Made by a program: the position numbers and the translations under genes | Source of the DNA: Pegoplata infirma | Lineage: Eukaryota; Arthropoda; Insecta; Diptera; Anthomyiidae | Assembly (NCBI GenBank): GCA_963921195.1 | Contig: OY992537.1 | Coordinates: 206,980,581-207,044,580, forward strand | Direction of reading: 5' to 3' | Length of the DNA: 64,000 bases | Notes under the pieces: model-generated | The model's database searches: none | What the model was told of the DNA's origin: nothing | What the model saw: only the letters and a program-made list of their open reading frames with translations | Shown here: piece by piece, positions 1-10,004 of the stretch | Position numbering within the stretch: the first letter of the stretch is position 1 | Layout of the letters: each line of letters starts with the position of its first letter

Positions 1-552
1 TTTTTAAAAACTAAAAAATGGAAAATAATGTCAAAGGTGAGTACTTTAATGATAAATAGTGAAATGTTGGTGAACTCATCTATTAGATCGATTTTATTGG
101 AAAAATTGAAGTGACCTTAAGATGAACTTATTGAAGTATGAATTGGAATTTTATTTTGACTTTAAAAAAAATGATAGCATATGTTAGCTATAAAACCATA
201 AAAGTTCTCTAGGACAATCAATTACCTTCCGAATTTAAAAAATTTCAAGGTCGGATATGTGCAAACTTTTTTTTTATACCCATTTTTCCAGGTGACTACT
301 GAGTGCCAAATTCAGAGTTATTTAATACATGGCGAGAGAAATAAAGCAGAGGTGGATAAGGAGCCGCTATTTCTGACCATTTCTTTTCATACATTGCTGA
401 GAGTGAATGTTTCGAAAACTTTAAACAATATATAAAGGAGGAATTAAGAATATTTTGTTCAAATATAAATATGTAAAGGATTAAAAGTTGTAGGAGTTTG
501 AAAATTTTTGAAAGACAGCATGCTATTTGGCTTAAAGGCAATACTTGGCTAA
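1..552. other. AT-rich stretch, nothing recognised
   Basis: No coding pattern, RNA gene or recognised repeat end was found. The only ORF of note is an 81-codon minus-strand frame (296-541) with hydrophobic low-complexity composition, which I judge to be chance. Confidence 0.5.
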
Positions 553-744
553 AAAAAACTTGAAACGCAGCCTGCCTCCACTAAATCGAAACCTGGGCGA
601 CCGCAATTAACTTTTTTGTCAAAATCTGCGAGAACAAAAATACGAGTTACAGCAGAAATCTCTAAAGATCTAAATAGGGAAGTTGAGCCCCTAGCTCTTG
701 CATCATCTACGGCTGCCCGTAGTGGCATTTTGAAATGTAGTTGA
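553..744 (+). pseudogene. Fragment of a transposase-like ORF (GRPQLTF motif)
   Basis: A stop-free plus-strand frame runs from about 553 to a TGA at 742 with no ATG. It encodes KPGRPQLTFLSKSARTKIRV followed by TAEISKDLNREVEPLALASS. The GRP-x-L-(S/T)-F...(A/S)RTK...EI pattern matches the minus-strand ORF at 8597-8785, which reads GRPRLSFGECLSRTKRRRIA then EI. That ORF lies inside a Transib-like element. From memory, a GRP..F...S.R.KRR...E block is common near the N-terminus of some cut-and-paste transposon proteins, but I cannot search this. I infer a relic of a transposon protein or of a domesticated relative. No intact gene is present. Confidence 0.35.
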
Positions 745-862
745 CGACTTGGAACTCAAAAATAAAATTTTTGAATAAAATCCTTATTAAAAAGTAGATT
801 TGTTTGACACTTCTTAACATTGTTAAAATAAATTTCTACTGTTATCTTCGAAAGTTAGTGTA

Positions 863-1024
863 CACTCAAAAAAAAAAATATTGTAAAAACAGTTTAGAAA
901 ACCATATAATCTATCAAGGATCTAAAAAATCTTAGATGCGGCAACTTATAACCCGGGAACCCTGTTTGGAACTAATTATTAGGTAATTTTTTAGGTAACT
1001 TTACTAATTTTTTTTTTTTGAGTG
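863..1024. mobile_element. Short TA-inserting MITE (162 bp, TIR CACTCAAAAAA)
   Basis: The element starts TA|CACTCAAAAAAAA and ends TTTTTTTTTGAGTG|TA. The flanking TA dinucleotides (861-862 and 1025-1026) are the presumed duplication. The same end sequence recurs on larger elements at 3680, 12241 and, degenerate, 1696. A TA duplication points to Tc1/mariner-type mobilisation (inference). It contains no coding sequence. Confidence 0.65.
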
Positions 1025-1026
1025 TA

Positions 1027-1500
1027 TGAAAACCTTTAAGAGTCACTCCCTCCCTCTAAAGAGTCTTCCAAAAGTCAAATAAAAAAAATCAGTCAAATCG
1101 GTCCAGCCGTTTGGCTGTAAATAATTTTGGCCAAAAAAAGGGTAAAATTTCCTATAGTGCATTGGAGCAATAGAAATGATTTTAAGATTGGAAAATTACA
1201 ATAAAATTTTTTCAAAAAATTTAAAAAAATAGTAATAATCATTATCCCACGATCCTCCTGGGCAAAAAATTCGTAGAATCGATAGAAGTTTTACACAAAA
1301 AATTTCAAAAAAATCAAAGAGAACAAACATTTTCAAAAATGAGATTTAAATTTTAAAACTTAAAAATCGCATACTAGAGCACTTTTAAGATTTTTTTAAA
1401 AGTACGTAAAAAAACAAAAATTTTGAAAAAAAAAACATTGAAATTTGGACCATTATTGAAGAAGTTATGAGTAAAAGAAGTTTGAGTGAAGGAACAAACT
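1027..1500. other. AT-rich stretch, nothing recognised
   Basis: I see no gene. Phrases such as 'tcaaatcggtccagccg' resemble helentron-like repeat text, so an old degraded copy may extend into this stretch from 1500. Confidence 0.35.
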
Positions 1501-1695
1501 ACTACTGCTTCAAAAGTTATGAGCAAAAGAGTAAATTTCAGCAAGGGTTTTTCGCGAATTTACGAGATAAAAAACACGATAACTTTCTAAAGGCTATTCT
1601 GAGGATCCTGAAGCTTGGCATATTTATTTGTCGTTCCCCTGGCCTAGTTCGTATTGTATTTTCACTAAATCGGTAAAGTGATTCAAAAGTTATTG

Positions 1696-2093
1696 CACTA
1701 AGAAAATTATGTCATTAACTGTTTGTAGGTTATTTTAAAAAGTAATCAGTAAAGTTATTTTAAAAGAAAAATCATTAATTTTATAAAGGATTTCTTATTT
1801 TCTACAATTTTTGTAGTTAAAAAAAAAATTATTTACTGCCTTAAAACTGAATTTTCTGTTACATTCAATTTCGGCAGTAAAAAAATTCTTCTATAGTTTT
1901 ACTGTTTTTCAATACAAAATAAGTGAATGTTCACTAGTTTTTTAATGTTTTGGTAAGTCATTAAATTAACATTTAAAATTGATTGTAATGTGTTTTTGTT
2001 TTAAATGAAAAAACAGTGGAATGGTTTTTAAATAAAATTTCATTTGTTTTAAGTGAATATTCACTGGAATTTACCTACATAATTTTTTGAGTG
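1696..2093. mobile_element. TA-inserting MITE, family Y copy 1
   Basis: The ends are CACTAAGAAAATTATGTCAT on the left and CTACATAATTTTTTGAGTG on the right, inverted and imperfect, followed by TA. It interrupts the helentron-like repeat: the uninterrupted text at 48262 reads 'gttataagcaaaaccctg', whereas here the flanks are 'gttattg' and 'tagcaaaagcg'. The internal text 'ttaactgtttgtag' recurs inverted at the right end of copy 2 (4420-4448). Confidence 0.7.
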
Positions 2094-2195
2094 TAGCAAA
2101 AGCGTTAATTTCAGATTCGCTTCACCTTAAATTAACGTGCTGAAAAAACCAAGCATTAAAACAACAAGCTTTAAAACCATTGGAAAGCCACAAAA

Positions 2196-2275
2196 AAAAT
2201 TTACACTCGAAAAAAAATTTACACTCGAAAAAAAATTTACACTCGAAAAAAAATTTACACTCAAAAAAAATTTTT
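2196..2275. repeat. Short tandem array, unit about 20 bp ('tttacactcgaaaaaaaa')
   Basis: Four back-to-back units read tttacactcgaaaaaaaa. Equivalent blocks occur inside other family-A helentron-like copies, near 6095-6255, 48425-48640 and 61930-61980. It is therefore an internal minisatellite of that family. Confidence 0.75.
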
Positions 2276-2455
2276 AATTTTTCTTTTTTTTTACAAAAAT
2301 GTCAAAAAAAAGTTTTTTACTCAAAATAAAATATTTCTAATCAAAATTGTTCATTTTTTTCACGGTAGAAAATTAACCATTCTTTAAAAACGGCATTGTG
2401 GAGAGTATTCATAGATTCGGCCAAGATTCGAATTTAACTTTTCTACTTGTTTTTT

Positions 2456-2925
2456 TTTTGCTACCTCCTATTTGACAAGAATTCCTTGTAATTTTACAAG
2501 CTTCTTACCAATAAAATTGTAAATTTACATTTTTTTGACGCGATAAAACTTACAAGGAAGTTTCATGACTACTAGATTTTTTGCTACCTCATATTTTACG
2601 AGAATTCCTAGTAAAAATTACGAGCTTTTTTGTTATTTTACTAAATTTTAACAAATAAAATTGTAATTTTACAACTTTTTTGGCGAAATAAAACTTATAA
2701 GAAATTTTCGTAAATTTGCTAGATTTTTTTTTTTTGTAAAAAACCTAGCAAAAAAAAGTTTGTAAAATTACAAGAAAAACTGTAAAATTACACAAAAAAA
2801 ATTTAAATTTCGATTGAAAATTATTTGTTAAAAAACAAGGAAAACTCTCAAATCTTGGTAAAATGGGATTACGAGACTTTTTGTAATAATTTGACAAGTT
2901 TTTTCTATTTTGAGTATACAAAAAA
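2456..2925. mobile_element. MITE family X, partial copy
   Basis: The text is built from short repeats such as 'gtaattttacaagctt', 'ctacctcatattttacgaga', 'attcctagtaaaaattac' and 'ggcgaaataaaacttataag'. The same modules appear at 3605-5918, 11838-12182 and 12241-13207. The right end 'ctattttgagtata' matches the family terminus. The left end abuts the helentron-like repeat. It is non-coding. Confidence 0.6.
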
Positions 2926-3600
2926 AAAATCCGCTCTTATGCTTCCTGCATATCTTTTTTTCAATTCGATTTCATAAAACTATTTTCCTAGGGCCTCTCT
3001 AATGTACTTCATACAAAAATAAAATCATGAATATGACATTTGATTAGCTTTCAATATTCACCTTTACCTAAGCACACACACAAAAAAACTCAAATACATT
3101 TTTCTGAATGAATAACAAATGAATTTTTAATAGTTTAAATTTGTTCAAAGATGTTTGTGAAAAGAATATGCAAAAGTATGCCAATATTTTCTAAGAATTT
3201 AGAAAAAAAAAATTTCCAGTAATACATTTAATATAAAAGGTAAAAATTAAGGAAATATAAGTGCTGTTCTTAACAATGGATAATAATAAAGCCAAAGGAA
3301 ACTACATGAAAATTATGAAGCATACTTTAAGGGGAGTTAATAAAATATAAAATTAAGGTCTAAAATAAGGGGGTTTAATATTTTAAGTTGTTGAAATATT
3401 AAAGAAGACAGAAAATTGAAAACAGGATACTCCCTGGAAGCAATGGTATGGAGATCGAGGCTTAGGGTCATTTTATAGGCAAATTTTAGTTGTCTTTCTA
3501 TTAAAATCATTTGGTTTTGAAAATCTTTAGAAAACAAGTCAAAAATTAAACCAAAAAATACGTAAGAAGTTTATAATCGTTCAAGACCTATCATATAAAA
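2926..3600. other. AT-rich stretch, nothing recognised
   Basis: There are two small minus-strand ORFs (3337-3537 and 3571-3753) with no recognisable domain. Nothing indicates a gene or a defined repeat. Confidence 0.4.
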
Positions 3601-3679
3601 CTTAAGAAAAAACTTTGTAAAATTACAAGAAAAGTTTGTTACTTCTTTTTTGCAACCTCCTATTTGAAAAGAATTCCTA

Positions 3680-4448
3680 CACTCAAAATATTTTGTAGGC
3701 AAAAGCAAATAAAACGCACATTTAAAACAAGTGCTAAAACAATTGAAAATCATTCCAGTAATTATTCATTTGTTTTAAGAAACATCAACATTTATTTTTT
3801 ACTGTTCACAAAATTTTCTAAAATAAATAACATTCAACTTTAAAAAATAACGTATTTTTTTTTTTTTGTACCAAAAATGATTGTTGTGTTATTTTTAACA
3901 ACAAATTCAAAAAAATTACCTACAAAACAATTAAATATTATTGATTTCGTAGGTAATTTTTTAAAATTTTTTATTAAAATATTTTTTTAAAAATGTTTAA
4001 TTTTTGTAGTTGATTGCGATCCCGCAATCAACTACATTCTGGCCAGACACTCTAACCATCGTGCCAAAGTCACTTGATACAAACATGTTTTTATATTTCT
4101 ATAAATAATTTTTGGATTTTTTTTCTACAAAAAAATAACTGACTTTTGTAGGTAAAAACTAATGATATTTCATTAAAAAATACCAACAATTTAAAAAAAT
4201 ACTTACACAAATCATTAAAAATCAATAGAATAATCAGTAGTTTTTACTTACAGAACAAAAATAAATGACTTTAAAAATTAAATGTTAATGAAAGTCTTTA
4301 TTTTTTAGTGTGTTATTTTTGAAACAAAGGACTGAAGTAGTTATTAATAAAAACTGAACATCAAACAAATGTTTTTTCTTTTAAAAACGACTAAACGGAA
4401 AACTTTTTAAATAAACTACAAACAGTTAATGACATAATTTTTTGAGTG
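3680..4448. mobile_element. TA-inserting MITE, family Y copy 2
   Basis: The ends are CACTCAAAATATTTTGTAGG and, inverted, CATAATTTTTTGAGTG. They are flanked by TA at 3678-3679 and 4449-4450. The empty site 'gaattcctagtaa' occurs elsewhere in family X. It is longer than copy 1, in part because of a tRNA-like insert near 4005-4075. No ORF. Confidence 0.8.
4005..4075 (-). repeat. tRNA-like sequence (possible SINE head)
   Basis: On the minus strand the text reads 'ggcacgatggttagagtgtc' then 'tggccagaatgtagttgatt', then 'gcgggatcgcaatcaactac'. The first part resembles a D-arm/A box. 'gcgggatcgcaatc' resembles a degraded B box inside a T-arm-like hairpin. It lies inside the MITE at 3680-4448. I cannot fold a full cloverleaf, so this is a weak call: a tRNA pseudogene, a SINE head, or chance. 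Confidence 0.3.
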
Positions 4449-4606
4449 TAGTAATTTTACAAGGTTTTTACCAAAATTTTGTTATTTTACAAGGATTTTA
4501 CCAATAAAATTGTAAATTTACTAATTTTATTGCATGACGAAATTTACAATGAGGCTTCGTAACTTTACTAGATTTTTTGCTACCTCCTATTTTTCGAGAA
4601 TTCCTA

Positions 4607-5722
4607 CACTAAGAAAAAAAATTTTTCAAATTAAGCTGAAACAACCTCAAATTAAAAAGAAAACAGTGACAAAAGTCAACAAACTTTGTTTTTGCTTGAT
4701 TTGAGAATGTTTCTTTTCATTTTTAAAATGGGCGAATAAAAAGTAACTTTTTAAAATCAAAGTTGCTTCATTTTTAATTTAAAAGTGAGAAATTGTTGAT
4801 TTAAGGTTGATATAATTTTATTTTTGTGTTGTTCCATACCATTTTATTTTATTAATTAAAACATTTTTTTAATAATTTTAATATTAAACAATTTATTTAA
4901 AATAATAAAGAAATAATATGCAGTGTTATATAAAATTTTTGATTGCTTTTTTGTGAAACCCAGTCTATGGGTAATATGATAAACTTAGATTATATTGACT
5001 GTGGTAAAAACTTATATTACTTAAAAATTGCACATTTTACTTAACCTGATTAAACTTTATTATTTTACTATTTTCCTTTCCGGGAATAGAATCGTAAAGT
5101 CCATTTTTTAATTCTCGTCAATTATTTTTTCCACGACAACGCCTTTAAACCAGAGAATCCCTTTAACCAAAGAAGAACAAAATTAGGTTATTCAACAAAA
5201 AAAAACATTTTGAAGTTTATAACTTACCATTGCTTATAGATATTTTACACAAATCTAATTTTTTACAAATATAACTCATTATATCTTACGAATTATTCAT
5301 TTTTTAACAAAAATTTTATGTTTTTTTTTGCAAAAATTAAGAAATGACGCAATATTTTTTTTTTTAAATGAACATGTTCAAATTAAAAATGTTTTCATCT
5401 CAAAATTTGACATATGATTTTGAAATGTCAATTCACAACTAAAATTAAAATTGTTTGACATCAAATTGAAAATGAAACAATATTGTTTTAAAAATGAAAA
5501 TTTGAATTGGCAATAATTCAAATTTGTAACGAGTTTTTACGACAGCATAATAAAAATGAAATTATTAATTTTTAAATTAAGAGGTTAACAACTTTAAAAC
5601 AAAAGTATTTACTTTTAAATCAACATATTTCAATATAAATAAATAAATTTTTGGAAAATAATGTAGCATTTTTAAATTAAAAATGAAAATTTTTGATTTA
5701 AATATGCTTTTTTCCCTCAGTG
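4607..5722. mobile_element. TA-inserting element, family W (TIR CACTAAGAAAAAAA)
   Basis: The left end is TA|CACTAAGAAAAAAAATTTTT and the right end TTTTTTCCCTCAGTG|TA. It is inserted in family X at the same GAATTCC-TA-GTAATTTTAC position used by the family Y element upstream. It is 1116 bp long, with A/T runs throughout and no coding frame. Confidence 0.7.
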
Positions 5723-6429
5723 TAGTAATTTTACAAGCATTATACAAATAATATTGTAATTTTACAGCTTTTTACCTATAAAATTGTTAATTTACAGATT
5801 TTTTGGCGCAATAAAAATTACAAGGAATTCTCGTGAATTTATTTTTGTTGTAAAATTATCTAGGAAATTTGTAAAATTACAAAAAAAAAATGTAAATGTC
5901 GATCCAAATTTGATTGTTAAACAAGTAGAAAAGTTAAATTCGACTTTGCCGAATCTAAGAATACCCTCCACAATGCATTTTTAAAAAGACAGTGCTTTTT
6001 TTAATGTGAAAAAATTAAAAATTTTGATTAGAAATATTTTATTTTGAGTAAAAAACTATTTTTTTTTTTTCATTTAAAAAAAACAATATTATTTTTTTTT
6101 TGAGTGTAACATTTTTTTCGAGTGTAATGTTTTTTTTTAAAAGTATTTCTAAGCGAATACACGTGCGTATGTACACAAAATATTTTCATTTTTGTAAAAA
6201 AAAAACTAAATTTTTTTTTGAGTGTAAAATTGTTTTTTGAGTTACAAGTTTTTTCGACTGTAATTTTTAAGTTACCAATGCTTTTAAAACTAAACAAGTT
6301 TAAAAAGCATTGCTTTAAAACAAAAAAGTTTGAAAAGCCTTGTAAAGTTACCACCAATGCTTTTAAAACTTGTTAAACACGTGGCATTTAAGATGCAACC
6401 AATCTTAAATTCAGGGGTTTGCTTATAAC

Positions 6430-7120
6430 CAGGGAAACCAAAAATATGCAGTATCATGTTTTTTCCTGTGCATTTTATTGATAAATGGGTAGGGTATTTA
6501 TCCGTTTCAGAAGTTTTTAAGAAATCTGGCATCGATTTGTTAGAGCATATTTTTGCATATTTTAGCCTTAAGAGCATATTTTTGCATATTTTAGGTTTAA
6601 GAGCATATTTTAGCATAAGAGCATATTTTTAGAGCATATTTTCAATTTTTAGAGCATTTTTTCACTTTTTAGAGCATATTTTTACATTTTTAGAGCATTT
6701 TTTTTTAAGTTTTTAGAGCATTCTTTTCCAATTTTTTTTATGACAACATGTAATTTTAAATTTTTTATCCAACGAGAATGTTTTTTTTTTCAACTATTAC
6801 GGAATTGGGACGATTGATTCCCATTTGGTCTGTTCTTGCTTCATATCGGTATATGAAACTATGTTTTCTTTAGATTCAGCAACTTGGCAGAAAACATTAA
6901 GGAAAATATTTTTGTAGAACATATTTAACCCTCTTACTATCGCACATAACGGTATTTGGAGGGTCTATTCTCTAACAAATTGTAAAAAACACAACAAAAA
7001 AGGGTACATAATTTTTTTTAAGAGCATATTTTTATTGTTTTTAGAGCATATTTTCCGTTTTTAAGGGCATTTTTTAAGCGCATAAAACGTGTTTTTTAGA
7101 GCATATTTTTGGTTTCCCTG
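6430..7120. mobile_element. hAT-like MITE 1 (TSD CTTATAAC)
   Basis: The ends are CAGGGAAACCAAAAATATGC and its near-perfect inverse GCATATTTTTGGTTTCCCTG. They are flanked by identical octamers CTTATAAC at 6422-6429 and 7121-7128. The empty site 'gcttataacttttgaacc' is present, inverted, at 48253-48270. An 8-bp TSD with CAGGG ends is typical of hAT. The interior carries reiterated 'agagcatatttttgcatatt' units near 6540-6720 and again near the right end. Confidence 0.9.
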
Positions 7121-7577
7121 CTTATAACTTTTGAACCACTCGACCGATTGAGCTAAAATTCAATATCAAATGGACCTGGGAAACGGCAAAGACACATGTC
7201 AAGTTTCAGCGGTCTCCTTATTGTCTTTCAAAAGTTAGCGTGTGTTTTATCTCGTAAATTCACGAAAAACCCTTGCCAAAATTCAGTCTTTTGCTCATTA
7301 CTTTTGAACCACTGCACAGTGGTCGGAGCTGTATGGAGACGGCGGCCAAAAATACTTCCAACATAGGTATCATCGTGAAACTTCGGTCACGGCTTTTTAA
7401 ATATGTCAGAACTATTTAATGATAAAATGGGAGTAGTTGATGACTCATAACCACCCCCCACCCTCTACCGTACCCAAGTACCCACATTCACCCCACGTAA
7501 GAAAAACGAAACTTTGTTTTTAATTCATAACTTTTTTACAAGACTAGTTTAAAAAAGAAAAAATATTGACTTATTAA

Positions 7578-8092
7578 CCCTTTCACTCCCCTTGTACACT
7601 ACAGTGTACACATTTTTAAAAATTCATTAAAAATTAACCGTACAACATTTTTGTGTTTTGTTTTGACAAGATTGATCATTGAAGGGTTATCTTTACAATA
7701 GATGTGCTCGGAAAAATAAATTTGAATTCCGGTGGACTCTGCACGCAATATTTGGTGGCAAACTGGAAATTTTTCAAATAACGTAAAAAAATTGCAAAAC
7801 AAAATAAACGTTAAAAAGTTCTCAAAAATCGAATAATAATCGTACAAGCTTTCTTAAAAGCGGATTTTGTAGAACTTTTCGATACGAAAAATACAAAATT
7901 CGAATTTTGGAAAAATGTATACTCGTTCGGGAGATATTGCATGTAAAAGCTTCAAGTTTGGTTGGATATATCTCCGCTAGAGGGCGCGGTAGACCAACGA
8001 AATCAACAAAAAGTTTTTACTTTGCATAGATCTACATTTTCACAAATTTTGGTCAAGAAACTACTAGCCAAAAAAAGTCGGTAGTGAAAGGG
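7578..8092. mobile_element. piggyBac-like MITE (TSD TTAA)
   Basis: The element reads TTAA|CCCTTTCACT at the left and AGTGAAAGGG|TTAA at the right. The TTAA duplication and CCC...GGG ends are hallmarks of piggyBac elements. It is 515 bp long and non-coding. It lies inside the Transib-like element, so it arrived later. The minus-strand ORF 7599-7847 lies wholly inside and shows no transposase motif. Confidence 0.85.
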
Positions 8093-8596
8093 TTAAATAT
8101 GAAATAATATGTAATAAAAAATTGTAAAAAGGTTAAGGGGGGTTGTTACTAAAAAACAGCCTTAATATTGACAATATTTAAACAGCTATTAAAAAAATAA
8201 ATTCACAATAATTTTTAATTCTGTTTTTTTTTATACGAAAGACAAACATCGTTCTATTTTAAAAAGTTTTTACAACTCAAATCTTGGTCAAATAGAATTG
8301 CCAGGGTTGCCACCCAATTGTGGGATGCTTTTTTTAAAGGATAAAATTGACTGTAGTTGTACAGTAAAAACTACTGATCCGATTTTGATGATTTTTTTTT
8401 TTTTTTGATTTGTAGATTATTAAAATCTCAAGTACCTATCGTGCCCATATTTTATTATTTTGATCTAATTTTTTTTTTAATTAATGAAAAAAAAGAAAAA
8501 TTTTCCATTTTTTTCAGTTAACATTAGCATAACTTCAAAAAAAGACAAATTTTTCAAAAAACTGTCACGATAAGTACTAGAAAAATTGATGTTTTG

Positions 8597-8785
8597 TTAA
8601 ACCTGCTTCAGTTCTAAGCGATATAACTTTACTAACATTTGGTTGCATAATTGATAAATTCTTTTTAATGTTTCAAATCGCAAATCATCAGCAGCTGAAA
8701 CATCAATTTCTGCTATTCGTCGTCGCTTTGTCCTGCTTAAACACTCTCCGAAACTTAATCTAGGACGTCCACGATCTTGATTCAA
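8597..8785 (-). pseudogene. Transposase N-terminal relic (GRPRLSF motif)
   Basis: This 62-codon minus-strand ORF begins MNQDRGRPRLSFGECLSRTK and continues RRRIAEIDVSAADDLRFETL before ending KLYRLELKQV. The basic GRPRLSF...SRTKRRRIAEI block is compositionally protein-like in otherwise random AT-rich sequence. It resembles the fragment at 553-744. Its position inside a Transib-like element suggests it is the N-terminus of that element's transposase (inference). I see no downstream catalytic DDE region in any frame, so the rest is lost or unreadable. It could also be a captured fragment of another transposon protein. Confidence 0.45.
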
Positions 8786-9428
8786 GTCAAGTGTGTGATT
8801 TTAAAGAAATCGACTCCTTTTTGGCAAGTCAATAAGAATATGTATTTCGAACTCTTGTTTTTATACGATAGCATTTTTGCCAAAATTAATTTTTTTTTTT
8901 GAAATTATACTCTAAGGGTGTTTCTAATTGACTTTCTTCTAATGTGTTGCCCTCATTTTTAGTATAACTTTTTACGATATCCTTTACTTTTCGAGCTTTT
9001 TTAGCATTTGTACCTCTTTCTAAGCACTAAATATCAAAAATATGTGAGCGCAAAAGTTTGCAATTATAACATGTGCCAATTGCAAAAACTCTTTTAATCT
9101 TAAAAACTCTTTAAGAGCTGTTTAGACGATACGTATTTTCGGTAAGATTTGTCTTTTCGGAATATGTTTAATTTTGATCCGCTTGTAAAATCATTTTTTG
9201 AATACTTTCAAAAGATGAAGAAAACCATCCGTATGTCGCATTATAACGATTTATTTATTTTGGCTATGTTAAAGCTGTCAAAACAAGTGTTTTGTGCAGA
9301 CATTTTTGACAGGTCGTTTTACAAGTCTGCTGGTCTAAACTACCCTTAATAATGATAAAATTAAGAAAAAAATAAAATTAAAAGTCCGTGAAAAAGAAAA
9401 TAAACAATCACATTTATTTACTTATAAC

Positions 9429-10004
9429 TAGGGATGAGATTTCCATGCAAATGCATGTTTTTTGTCGATAGTCTAAAAACGATCTCGATCAATTATCTTT
9501 CCGAATCAAGAAATTTGCTTTAAAATGGCATCGATTTGTTTTTGCATATTTTTGCATATTTTGGTGAAAATGCATATTTTTGCATATTTTGGTTTTAAAC
9601 GCATATTTTGTGCATATTTCCAACTTTTAAGTGCATATTTTTGCATATTTTGGCATAAATTAGCAAAAACACAAATTGAAATTTATTTGTTTCAAAAACT
9701 ATTTTAAATTTTAAAAATTTAGTTTGGAAATAAGAAAAATTATTTTTTTTTATTTAAATTTTTTTTTTAGATTGTCTTAAGTTCTAAAAAAATCTAGCTT
9801 ATACAAAGTTTTAAATGTTACTATTTAAACCCGGCGTTACTTTTTGCTTTTTAAGAAGTTTTTTCTATGAAAACAAGATTTTTATTGTACGCATTTTATT
9901 TTTTAGTGCATATTTTTAGGTTTTTTAGTGCATATTTTGAGTTTTTTAGCGCATATTTTAAGCGCATATTTTCGATTTTTTAGTGCATGAAAATCTCATC
10001 CCTA
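9429..10004. mobile_element. hAT-like MITE 2 (TSD CTTATAAC)
   Basis: The ends are TAGGGATGAGATTTCCATGC and, inverted, GCATGAAAATCTCATCCCTA. The flanking octamers CTTATAAC at 9421-9428 and 10005-10012 are identical. This is the same octamer used by the element at 6430. The interior carries repeated 'tttttgcatattttggt' units, as in hAT-like MITE 1, so the two are probably related subfamilies. It is non-coding and lies within the Transib-like element. Confidence 0.9.

Larger units (their letters stand above)
1500..2455 (+). mobile_element. Helentron/mini-me-like repeat, family A, 3' part
   Basis: This matches the better copy at 47805-48820. Shared text includes 'ttatgagcaaaa', 'gcgaatttacgagataaaaa' and 'cctgaagcttggcat'. 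It ends in the family-A terminus, 'agattcggccaagattcgaa' then 'tttaacttttctacttgttt'. The CGGCC/CGAAT imperfect hairpin just before the end is what one expects near a Helitron-type 3' end. The copy is split by a MITE at 1696-2093. The small ORF at 1467-1676 lies in this repeat and is not a gene. Confidence 0.7.
3605..5918. mobile_element. MITE family X, copy split by two other MITEs
   Basis: It begins 'ttgtaaaattacaagaaaag' and runs to 'gatccaaatttgattgttaa', where a helentron-like element abuts it. Two different TA-inserting elements (3680-4448 and 4607-5722) sit at the same place in successive internal subrepeats. The empty sequence there is GAATTCC-TA-GTAATTTTAC. The uninterrupted form is visible at 2600-2620 and 11905-11920. 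Confidence 0.7.
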
